A DNA stretch of 64,000 nucleotides, from positions 434,001 to 498,000 of the forward strand of contig MBPM02000005.1 of the NCBI GenBank assembly GCA_001695595.3. The letters are read 5' to 3'. The notes under the pieces were generated by a model, which was given only the letters and a program-made list of their open reading frames with translations, was not told the origin of the DNA and did no database searches. This stretch comes from Plasmopara viticola. Its lineage: Eukaryota > Oomycota > Peronosporomycetes > Peronosporales > Peronosporaceae. Positions 34,301-42,700 of the stretch are shown here, in pieces. Every line of letters starts with the position of its first letter. Within the stretch, counting starts at the first letter, position 1. Made by a program: the position numbers and the translations under genes.

Positions 34301-36409
34301 CGCAGAGCAAAAAATAATAAAAGTACTATCTTGGTGACGTGCTCGACCACGACTCTGGATGAGACTCGTGACCCCAACAACTCCGTCGAATTGAATCACA
34401 AGAGAGCATTCAGGCACATCTAAACCTTCCTCAAGCACATTCGTAGCTACCAATAGACGGATACGTCCCTGCCTAAAGCGATCCAATGTCGGACGTTGCT
34501 CCTCCTCCCAAGACATGCCTTCATACGAATTGTGTCCGACAAATCGTGTTGGGTTAAGCTCACGCAATACATCCAACGCTTCCATAGCTTTTGCTAGTAA
34601 AATCGCTGTTTTACGACGCCGGACAAACACAATCGCACGCGAATTGTGGTCAAAATTGGCCTTTCGGATGCACTCTGCAACAAGATGCACACGATTCGAG
34701 ATATCGCTACCATCGAATGATTCGAGCGGGAAGTGGAGTAATGCCGGACTCATGATGGCACGATATTGTTGCTCAACAAGCACAAAAGAGCGCTTTCCCT
34801 TTTTGGACCCTGCATTCTTCAAGTCGTCGAATATGCGACGTAGTGCATCAGCAACAGTTGCAGCACCGTGAATACTCAGGCTGTAGAAGCTGGATGCTAC
34901 CTTCCGCAAGTGCTTGAGAATCAATTCTAAATCAGACAATTGGCGTTTACTCTTCTCGATGCCAGATATTTCAGCGTCGGCATTATTTCCTCTTGCCATT
35001 TTTTCTGCCTGGAAACGTAATATGCGCAGTTTGGCCAGGAACTGTGACAACTCCATGTCATTTGTGTCATAATTCGCCTCAAATGGCACTGTTTGCCCAT
35101 TCATTAGTCGTGTAATTTGCACGTAAAATGACTCAATGTAGCGTTTGATACCCTCCCGAAGCTTTCGTTCAAACTCATCTTCCTGTACAGTAACCCATTG
35201 CGCCTCCTTGGGAATAAAACTTGCCTCTAGGTCTTCCGCAGCAATGGTCGGGGCATTGACTACAGCGTTAAATGCTTGAGCGAGGTTATTAAGCGCGATT
35301 TGACCAGATGTCTCGCGCACTCCTTCGCCGAATGGAGAGGCCGTTAATGCAAGAATATGTGGCCGAATTTGCAAATCAACTGTAGCCAGCTTCTTTAATA
35401 GCTCACAGTATGGATGATTTCCGGTGGCATGATGCGCTTCGTCGAACACCATCACACAATAATCCGAGATTGTGGTCCGACCATTAAAAAGCAAGTTCAA
35501 AAAATACTGGGGGGTGACCACCAGGACGTCTACATCTTTGTCAACTGAAATAGGTTCACTGATTGCAGCTGCACTACGTCCGTGCTGTCCTGATAGACCC
35601 TTCACTCGAAAATTCGATTCCCGTCGAATATAAGCGGCTTGCTGCGAAACCAAGGGCCCCGTGGGCACAAAGAACACAGCCAACCTGCTCGAATTTAAAA
35701 ACTTCAATTCCTCCAGCACTTTGATGGCTACCAAAGTTTTACCACATCCCGTGGGAAGATACACGATCGTGTTTTCGAGCAGAGCTGATAGCGTTAATTC
35801 TATCTGGTACCGCCTTAATTTGGACATCTTGGCCTTAGGACAAAAATGGCTTCGTATTGTGTCTATTGTCGGATGGAAAATGGGCTTGACCTCCGTTTTC
35901 TGGATGTTTTGGACTTTATCAACGTCGATCATGTCTTGAAGTCTCACGGTCCTCAGAGGCACCTTCATTTCCTGAAGTTGCCTCAAAATGACCGCCCACT
36001 TTCTCGCTTTAAAACCTCCCGCCATCCCGCATGAAGATCTTCTGTCTAGTATACAGGCACAGGCCTTGGAGTCCAGCAGCAGCAGCGATTCGTTCGGCAG
36101 CTCGTCCAGGAACCCCTCGGACGCTATTTTAGCATCGCATTGAATGCAACATAGCTCAAAGGGCAACCGCTGTCGTTTGTAAGCATTGGTTGTGCGGATC
36201 TTGTTAAATTGAAGTTCCGGTAAAACACCTATTCGGCTAGAAACACGCCAGCTGTCTTTAAGCTGCTTTTCGTGCAGCAACGTCTTGTCCAGCGTAAGGT
36301 GCACGGCTGTTGCATTCTCCAAAATAAACGACAGCTGTGAGTGGCGCGCTACAGGAGCATCGCAACTCTTACACGCGAGACCCCATGCTTCATCGAGAGT
36401 GATGGTCAT
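28304..36409 (-). CDS. Dicer-type helicase / RNA-dependent RNA polymerase / nucleotidyltransferase fusion with WG repeats
   Basis: This intronless frame runs 2,701 residues from the first ATG. It stays open a further 18 codons, but that extension begins with TTG. In order: an N-terminal domain with two CxxC pairs (CKSC, CIQC); a Dicer/RIG-I-type helicase with Walker A LPTGCGKT (~219), box II DEAH (~323) and motif VI QSRGRAR (~687); an RdRP domain with catalytic GGDLDGDMF (~1524); a Pol-beta nucleotidyltransferase (GSSGLLTFEKQSDLDV, ~1887-1903) with its helical partner domain; a linker with WG motifs at W2391, W2402 and W2416; and an unrecognised C-terminus. The RdRP should copy target RNA into dsRNA, with the helicase and terminal transferase assisting. 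No RNase III or PAZ domain is present, so it is not Dicer. A helicase-RdRP fusion is known in Phytophthora; I am not aware of the added transferase and WG hook. Confidence 0.92.
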   Translation of the reverse strand: MTITLDEAWGLACKSCDAPVARHSQLSFILENATAVHLTLDKTLLHEKQLKDSWRVSSRIGVLPELQFNKIRTTNAYKRQRLPFELCCIQCDAKIASEGFLDELPNESLLLLDSKACACILDRRSSCGMAGGFKARKWAVILRQLQEMKVPLRTVRLQDMIDVDKVQNIQKTEVKPIFHPTIDTIRSHFCPKAKMSKLRRYQIELTLSALLENTIVYLPTGCGKTLVAIKVLEELKFLNSSRLAVFFVPTGPLVSQQAAYIRRESNFRVKGLSGQHGRSAAAISEPISVDKDVDVLVVTPQYFLNLLFNGRTTISDYCVMVFDEAHHATGNHPYCELLKKLATVDLQIRPHILALTASPFGEGVRETSGQIALNNLAQAFNAVVNAPTIAAEDLEASFIPKEAQWVTVQEDEFERKLREGIKRYIESFYVQITRLMNGQTVPFEANYDTNDMELSQFLAKLRILRFQAEKMARGNNADAEISGIEKSKRQLSDLELILKHLRKVASSFYSLSIHGAATVADALRRIFDDLKNAGSKKGKRSFVLVEQQYRAIMSPALLHFPLESFDGSDISNRVHLVAECIRKANFDHNSRAIVFVRRRKTAILLAKAMEALDVLRELNPTRFVGHNSYEGMSWEEEQRPTLDRFRQGRIRLLVATNVLEEGLDVPECSLVIQFDGVVGVTSLIQSRGRARHQDSTFIIFCSAVGKERNQRLVDNEKRLVLMANMAASRLKSKSTVKELMDGYPEEVTDEMSVGRSNEISALTTRATFDAMADKVYNIVLGGVFINAAKQLQQTILERVSEFASVRLVDEATGLCTVAASPGQSIYTSYSTLCSSVAFFVQKQAFWLRFETDDMESAAGGEVADKITGVGLCRGLMTPEGAFMEIERFGGVGKLPADIELVADALIANFGYRRVEFDMRALNEPRVWFDLTHSTAASMYLSFRLPPSFYIDNERECKICQYHALSYRLTLPLSEQSMTHLWNLRVFFYKLGVEVCETEIQKAVVKSMPFTKLRFALPVAYALQCLLSDCSYFTNGFLPPEFFKLLDGHNEELQEKALLSFRAHWSNKSVTDQFSLFMQEEGPTLGEVITSPFLCSGLIVYKVIVTPSRIVYCPPDPAPQNRVFRHWGSNNFMYVYFRDDNMERLDYMSATILGRIRNVLNNGIEIPHATGGVKFRFLGCSLSQVRNSSAIFTLLDHHKVRSWIGDLSHLTSPAKYLKRLGQAFSSTKQAFQIDQSVLDNPVEDIGNDQYVFTDGCGEIGNIGAESIVKELQLTCTPSAFQIRLGGAKGVLVVSDLGPDISREKSVVLRKSMCKFTSNHTMIEIVACSGKSEAYLTRQSVLILNDLGINEDVFMEMQEEFLSDLRSLIASDDGAYFQLKAVLPPTVVWWIDVLVRRLEVKLLADEYLSLLARTVYHYRLANTVMRARIPIAKGRTLMGVADFTETLQYGEVFVQYTETDEETGFDSCILLDGVDVAIHRSPCHHPGDIRVLRCKADVPAQIRQLKDCVVFPCKGPRPHPDECTGGDLDGDMFVVIWDQRLIPSRTQIRDPMVFDEDSGGDTSPRGEEYHQSTDDAGLVDFYVHSIQDDILGVASNAHLALCDSSADGSLDEKAKILARICSKQVDSLRAEKDLEIVRKLAPKSYPDFMQNKDKPSYPSRKVLGNMYRRCKAIFDTTMTKSASQMPFRDDHFLTNGYTDYVEHAKMRYRQYKLRLKALLLMSGAQTEAELATGMILEPRSEYKADYFRFGEQCKEAFYALQASFRSQFDSDTSEVAPGGDLKFAAACYFVSHDDSDASTRCLSFPWIVIDLLTTIKSSNASKAHYKLWTPVRLSAYAQTIPKLQLCMLAEIATNTEELLADLFDRLVAVSSLRSEMPGNLQKKEFDLILFGSSGLLTFEKQSDLDVMVRCTSPRGSLKAIAAVLEGSHGNVDLKDGIRVPLLSFSFQQWSVEMCKFSTGPVKTRLFRLYMEKYIFFWPCVYFLIRWGKCVGLIRRRSGGGLDMFSPTGFIWLFVRFCTEQNFVQPISAGTITLKQVLEKNDIDSNITFWTNLLTRLVSGSEYAHALSAADVILSFFAHYAKLSTPHCDYGFMDPLDSENDTQLEPEAVTLFRSECHIALHQLIIAQGDIKHLLTHREEQTSRITLSHALSTRIHEARDFFSRKILFETKASSSTRLAFKYHPNLLRSDLYVAEIIGPGDVVQRIEDHIRMIEQELGARMPFRSNRNFHHEGSSLLLFEGADSQQEKIGFQDYFGERHGEHNNIRLHQAHLICFMNGRQWYEHAGATFCAKFIQQMIKLSRYEHLNPGVAKAKAFVRFGHHYLINLPRSFDEETIMLASIKRLEDEFERGRTARELYESVLIAKQKQRAHADDLLVNQDDSPLEVNSQNEDVVWGENSGKEQVGWGAEDDSRGEEQVGWGAEGYGLEVDDNDFGGGGSIRQRRRPQRPRMKLQKAETIARGDKGVTHSFYSMIEPQHAPWTKEYAEKRLGLTLVEETDSYQVSIVHQSFEYNVRLTDDLQFVKISTRPSRWFSATLKMRQEMNDECHMMDSTPDIRFYVSTTEDMPKTDHLYIKLAECCKVAPDGRGIIEFCDDTSAKVRISRHLVNAGESPACIGTVRHVRGAKYSTPDMEMQLSLMHIREFSIPDRNPEDGFMSVCDKVEAEFMLPTLTPERRLLPAFAREFLDTGLKFVDFLRTQADMETP

Positions 36410-36562
36410 TCCGAGGTCTTGCGCGCGGAATTTCCCTGTGATGGACAAGGATAGGGTCAGCAAGCTTCCCTCTTAATATTGTTATATGTACATTTCCGAA
36501 CCAAAGAAATAGTATCGAGAGGAAATTTTAAATGCGGTGATTGGCTATAAAACTTCAACTTT

Positions 36563-36796
36563 CAGTGACGTCACGAAGGTCCCAACGTTAACTGCAACTA
36601 CCAACGTTCGGGAAAAAGCTTATTGCGATATAAATCCCTTGCTCATGGCCGAAAGCTCGTTATATTATACAAATCTTGCTCATCAGTGACGTCACCAAGG
36701 TCCCAACGTTGCGACTATCAACGTTCGGGAAAAGCTCATTGGAATACACTTGCTCATGACCGAATGCTCGTTATTTTATACGAACCTTGCTCATTT
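36563..36796. promoter_or_regulatory. Tandem 121-bp repeat with CRE (TGACGTCA) sites in a divergent promoter region
   Basis: Two diverged copies of a ~121-bp unit lie head to tail, each opening with cagTGACGTCAC and followed by AAGGTCCCAACGTT and CAACGTTCGGGAAA. Perfect TGACGTCA octamers (the bZIP/CREB consensus) lie at 36566-36573 and 36687-36694. The block is about 155 bp upstream of the RdRP-fusion start codon and about 505 bp upstream of MIC60, which is transcribed the other way, so it could serve either gene. The regulatory role is inferred from the motif alone. Confidence 0.6.
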
Positions 36797-37302
36797 TATA
36801 TTGCCACGTCCCAAAACAAAGTGCACAGCCATCCAAATAAGTAAATAGATATGCAACCTTAGGCAATTTGCGGTATCACATATGCACGTTGGTAATACTT
36901 GCAATTGTAAAGGATGAGCTTCTTGTGGGGATCGAGCCGCACCTGAACTGCAAATGTGGCTAAGTGCTGTTGTGTTTGACATTTTACCGCCTACGGAGTT
37001 CGCTAACTTCATTTACACCAAGCCTTTAAAAGCAAGCTAGAGGTCGCTTCGGAACCAACAGCACGTGAGCTTCATCTTATTCTTCTTTATAGGTTAATGA
37101 AAGACACCAGACAACTGGTCTAAGCCCAAACGACAGCGAAATCCACTTCAGTGATAATCTATTGAAACAATAATTGATTTCTTACCGGCTCGGATATGGT
37201 GGCAGTAATACCGGTACCGATATTATTGCTCTATTCGATAAAGGATAGCTTCCGCTAATATCGGGAACCTATATCACCCCCCTATTGACGTGACTCTGGG
37301 CA

Positions 37303-39486
37303 ATGATGTTGAGCCGAGTTTTGACGGTGCGCGCCGTAATCGGCCAGTCTCGGCGTGCTTTCAGCGTACCGCCTAAAAGTACGATTATAGTTAAGACAGT
37401 GCAGCCTACACTGGCCGCTAAGCCGCCAAATCCTTTGACACCACCCGAGTCATCTATCGGTACGGCCGTCACGAACTCGAGCACGGGCTTAACGCTACCC
37501 AAACTGCTTCTTTTTGGGATCCTCACTGTACCAGCAGCTACGGCGATGTATGTTAAACAGAACCCGGATTGGAATCCAGCTATACTTGAGGATGATGCGC
37601 GTTGGATCAAGTTTCGTGAGTTCGTGTTGGGCAACGAAGCTACAGCGACGATCATGGCTCCTGTTAAAAACTTACCCGAGGACTTTAGCAGGACCATTAA
37701 TAAAGCTCAATTGGAGATAAAAAGGGAAGCGGAAGAAATGAAAGAAGAGAAGGCTAAGAAAAAGAAGGAGGAAATTAGGATTCTGGAGGAAGAAAAAAAG
37801 GCTGAGCAGAAGGAGATAGCGAAAAAAGCTGAGAATAAGAAAGAAAAGAAAGAAAAGGCTGCAAAGAAGATTGATAAGGAAAAGTTGAAGGAGAGAGGCG
37901 AAAGTAAAAAGGAGAAAAAGGCTGAGGAGGTTGAGAAAAAGCTTGAAAAAGCTGCTAAGAAAGCGGAAAAGGCTGAAAAGAAGGTTGCTAAGCTCAAGAA
38001 GGAGGTAGAAGGCAAGAAGATGGAGAGCGCAGGGCACAACGACGAGGACATCGCTAAGAGGGGTGTTAAAAACGGAGCAACGGCTGCGGCCAGTCTCGCC
38101 CCAGCTTTTGAAACGAAAGTGGACGCTGCCACGGCCAAGGCTCGTGAAGATATTACTAAGCTGGCAGAGAAGGCTAGTCCAAATCAGCTCCGCTATCAAA
38201 TGGCTAAGCAGATTCAAACCACCACGGTAAGCATTACCATACATGACAACGCAGTTAAATTGTGGATTGCCGACGAAGTGATAATTTTGCGATTGCAGAC
38301 CGAGTTGCTTAGCGCGCTGAAGGCAGAGTCAGATGCAGCAGCAGCAGAAATGGACAAGCAGTACTTATCGGGTCTTAACGTTCGTCCTGGAATTGCGTTT
38401 GTATAGCCTTTTGCTGATTATCTAACACAGATGTTGTTGCTCGCGTAGGAGCTTGATTCGAACGCGTTGGCTGTTCGTGTGGCTCAGCTGGCAACAGAGA
38501 TGAAGCATCGCTCGAAGTGGGAGGCTGTACGTCTGTTAGAGTCGCTCCGTCAAATGGAAGAAGACGTTCAAAAGAAAAGTACTGAAGTACTACGCCGCCA
38601 GGACGAACTACACAAGGAGTTGCTTGCACGTGAATTGCGTCTGCAGCAGGAGCTCCTCACCCGCCAGTCGCGCGATGAGATGGATGTTTTAAAAAAACAA
38701 TACGCCGACGATTTGGCGCGCAGTGTGAGTCAGCAGCGTGAAAATTTGCTGTCGGAGCTGCGGCGTACGTTTGCCCGCGAATGCAAAGCAATTCAGGAGC
38801 GCTACACCCAGCAGTTGGAGGAAGCGGCACGGAAAATGCAAAAGGAGCTTACAGAGGACCGTAGGAAGCGGGTGCAGGAGCTGGAGAAATATCGCGCTGA
38901 GCTGCGCGCGCTTGGCACGGTTCTTGACAGCTCATCAACTTATGAGGCCTTCAGCCACCGTGTCCACAAGGCTTCCATGGCGGCGCTGGCATTGTCAGAT
39001 CGCGTGGAAGCTGCGGCTCCGCTGCGTAGCGAGATCCGTGCTCTGCGTGAGGCGGCAAGGAACGATCCGTTCATCGAGGCGGCCGTCAGATCGCTGCCGC
39101 AAGAGACAATTGAGCAGGGTGCGCCGTCTGTAGGTCAGCTTCAGGAGCGCTTTAAAGTGGTCAAGTCCGTCGGCCACCGAACTGCTCTAGTGTCTGAAAA
39201 CAGCAGCTTAATCGGCCAGGTGTTCGGCACCGCGCTGTCCCTGTTGATGATTCCTCCTGGAGGCCCCATCGAAGGCCTGGACACGGACGCTGTACTATCT
39301 CGCGCCGAGTTTGCTCTGAAGGCGGGTGATATTGAAAAGGCTGTTGAGGAGATGAAGGGTTTGTCCGGTTTACCCGCGCGGTTGTCTCAGGACTGGGTCG
39401 CTGCTGCAAAATCTCGTTTGGCGTTGGAGCAGACGGCTAAGATAATAAAGGCGCACGTGGCGCTTCTGGCGGCGAGCTGCTCGTGA
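37303..39486 (+). CDS. MIC60: MICOS complex subunit MIC60 (mitofilin)
   Basis: Three exons (37303-38226, 38299-38379, 38449-39486) encode about 680 residues. MIC60 anchors crista junctions and contacts the outer membrane. Residues 1-25 are an Arg/Ser-rich mitochondrial presequence, residues ~65-83 (LPKLLLFGILTVPAATAMYV) the inner-membrane helix. A very Lys/Glu-rich coiled coil follows (about 140-250), then the conserved mitofilin C-terminus (FRVV-like LQERFKVVKSVGHRTALV, ALSLLMIPPGG, LSRAEFALKAGDIEKAVEEM). The first intron is 72 bp, in frame and without a stop, so retention would add 24 residues. The second, 69 bp, has donor GTTCGT like an EMC1 intron, and must be removed because it carries a stop. 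It is convergent with the carbamoyl-phosphate synthase gene, 238 bp apart. Confidence 0.88.
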
Positions 39487-39724
39487 AATTTAACGCGCAC
39501 GAGAGCAAATATCGGTGCCCCGCATGCTTGATATAGAAGCAAATGAAATTTGTGATAAATGATTACATGTCGGTGCGAGTAACATTTGTCCATTATGGTG
39601 CAGCAAGGTATAGCCGAAGTGAAGGTAGATAACAATGTCGGTGATCAGGTTGACAAGCAAATATATACATGCACTTTATGGAGTATTACATGTTGTGCTA
39701 TGTGCAATGACCAAGAGCTAAGGC

Positions 39725-42700
39725 TTAGAAAATAGACATCTTACGAGCCGTGAGCTTTTGACCCGGGCGCCAACCCATCGTAGGCATAGCGTAATACTCG
39801 GAAATATTGCAGATTTCGAGCTTGCGCACCTTCTTGATGGCCTGCGCGAACAGCAGTGCACACTTGATGTTATTGATGAGCGAGACACCAAAGTCCACAG
39901 CCGCCCGGCGAATTTTGTAGCCGCTTGTCAACTCCTCACGATTTGAACCCTCCGGCACATTTATCACCAGCTCGATTTTTCCCGACGAGATGTACTCAAT
40001 AACGCTCGGTAAGTCGCTCTCCGGGTCCGAAGGCTTGCGTAGAGCAATCGACTTGACACCTTGCGCAACTAGATACTCGTGTGTGCCGGGCGTAGCGTAG
40101 ATCGTGTAGCCCAGCTCCTGCAGTATTAATGCACCTTCCGCAAATTCACGCTTTATGTCCTTGTTGCCGATCGAGATAAGGACCTTCTTTTCCTTCGGCA
40201 TTTTGAAACCAGCACTCAGCAGCGCTTTCAAATACGCCTCATGCATGTCCGTGCCAAAGCAGGCCACCTCACCGGTCGAAGCCATCTCCACTCCCAGGCT
40301 TGGGTCAGCACCATGAAGACGCGTAAACGAGAACTGCGGTGCTTTGACGCCAACATAGTCAATGTCGATCAATGCGATTGGCACCGACTTGACCGGCAGG
40401 CCGATCATGGCCTTCGTCGCCAAATTGATGAAGTTTAAATCGAAGGTCTTCGAAATGAACGGGAATGTCCTTGAGGCACGTAGGTTGCACTCGATAACCT
40501 TAACATCGTTGTCGCGAGCCATGAGCTGAATGTTAAAGGGACCTGTGATGTCCAGCGCTTGCGCGATGGCGCTAGCAATGCGCTTTACCTGCTTGATCGT
40601 ACCAACGTACAGCTTCTGAGCGGGCAGCACCAGCGTGGCGTCTCCAGAGTGCACACCGGCGTTCTCCACGTGCTCCGACATGGCGTAGTTCAATATGGCA
40701 CCGTTTTTGGCCACACCGTCAAACTCGATCTCTTTAGCATTTAGAATGAACTTAGACACAGTGATTGAGCGCGAGATTTTGACGGCATCGCTGCTCAGGT
40801 AGACCCTCAGCTGATCTTCGTCTGACGCCACAATCATACCCGCACCCGATAGTACGTAACTGGGGCGAACAAGCACCGGGTACTGTACCTCCATAGCAAA
40901 AGCAAGAGCGGAGTCAATGTCCGTGACCTCAGTCCAGCGCGGCTGGTCCACGCTTAGCGTGTCGAGAAGAGCAGAAAATTTGTTGCGATCCTCGCATTGG
41001 TCGATGCTCTCTGGGGACGTACCCAATATATTAACGCCGGCCTGGGAGAGTGGCATTGCCAAGTTGTTGGGAATCTGGCCACCCACAGACACGATCACAC
41101 CTTCAGGGTTCTCGCGATCCCAAATGTCCAGCACACGCTCCAAACTTAACTCTTCAAAATACAAACGGTCGCACTCATCGTAGTCTGTGCTCACTGTTTC
41201 TGGGTTATAGTTGACTACGATCGCTGGCTTACCCAGCTCACGCACAGTGCGTACAGCGCTCACTCCACACCAATCAAACTCCACCGAAGATCCGATGCAG
41301 TAAGCACCACAGCCGAGCACCACGATGGCCTCCTCGCTTGCGGGTATGTCATCCTCGGATCCACTATACGTCATGTATAGGTAGTTTGTTTGTGCTGGGA
41401 ATTCTGCAGCCAGCGTATCAATCTGCTTGACGCACGGCACGACGCCAAGTTGCTTTCGTCGCTCACGCACCTGCATAGCACTAGTATTTGACAGCTTGGC
41501 GGCGATCTGACGGTCAGAGAACCCGTTCACCTTGAGTGTGCGTATAAAGCGCTCGCTCATTGTGTCCAGAGTAAATTTGGGAACCATCTGGCGAAGTGAA
41601 GAAATCCGCGCCAGTTTAGACAAAAACCACTTATCGATCTTAGTCAGCTCGTGCACACGATCAACTGAGTAGCCGGCGTCCAAGGCTGAGATAACGTAAA
41701 ATAGACGCTCGTCTGTCGGGTGGCTCAGCTGTGCGTCGAGAATTTTCACATTCGTCTCGTTGTCAACGGCGCAACCATCAAGACCGTCCAAGATTGGGTT
41801 TACCATGCGCACAGCCTTTTGGATGCACTCTTCAAAGTTGCGACCAATAGACATGACCTCGCCGACGGAAAGCATGTAGCTGCCCAGGTCATTCGATACG
41901 CGCGAGAACTTCTTCAGGTCCCAGCGCGGCATCTTAACCACACAATAGTCCAGACTAGGCTCAAAGCAGGCAGTGGTTGTCTTCGTAACGCTGTTTTTGA
42001 TCGATACGAGGTCAATTCCCAGTGATATTTTTGTCGCTACGTAGGCAAGCGGGTAGCCGGTGGCCTTCGAGGCAAGAGCACTGGAACGAGACAGACGAGC
42101 ATTCACCTCGATGATGCAATAACGTTCCGACTTTGGATTCAGAGCATACTGGATGTTACACTCACCAACAATGCCTAAGTGACGGACGACCTTCTGCGCT
42201 GTCGAGCGAAGCTTGAAATACTCGCTATTAGACAGCGTCTGGGACGGAGCAACGACAATCGAATCACCCGTGTGAATGCCCAATGGGTCAAAGTTCTCCA
42301 TGTTGCACACCGTGATGCAATTGTCCTTAGCATCACGCACAACCTCATACTCGACTTCCTTCCAGCCACGAAGATCCTGATCGATTAATATCTGCTTGAT
42401 TTGGCCCTTAGAAGCTGAGCCGTGCAGGGCTTTTGTGGCTAACACTCGCAGCTCATCGTCATTTGCAGCAAATCCCGAGCCAAGACCGCCCAGGGCAAAA
42501 GCCGAACGCACCAACACAGGGTAGCCGATCTCGTTGGCAGCCTTTAACGCTCCTTCAATGGTTGTCGCAGGCTGGCTCAGAGCGATTGTCTCGCCGATCT
42601 CAGCAAGCTTAGCTGAAAATTTCTCGCGGTCCTCCGTGTCAATGATCGACTCGATCTGCGTGCCCATTACGCGAACGCTGTGACGCTTCAAGTCACCGTT

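Noticed and set aside
28304..36409. Calling the giant gene a Dicer
   Set aside because: The helicase is Dicer-like but no PAZ or RNase III signature is present; the catalytic centres are RdRP and nucleotidyltransferase.
36410..36463. Extension of the RdRP-fusion frame upstream of the first ATG
   Set aside because: The extra 18 codons start with TTG and have no support; a stop precedes. The ATG at 36409 was used, though a spliced upstream exon (acceptor-like CATCACAG) is not excluded.
37672..38244. Minus-strand hydrophobic ORFs of 190 and 143 codons that look like membrane proteins
   Set aside because: They are the antisense of the Lys/Glu-rich MIC60 coiled coil; AAG/GAG codons read backwards as Leu/Phe/Ser codons.
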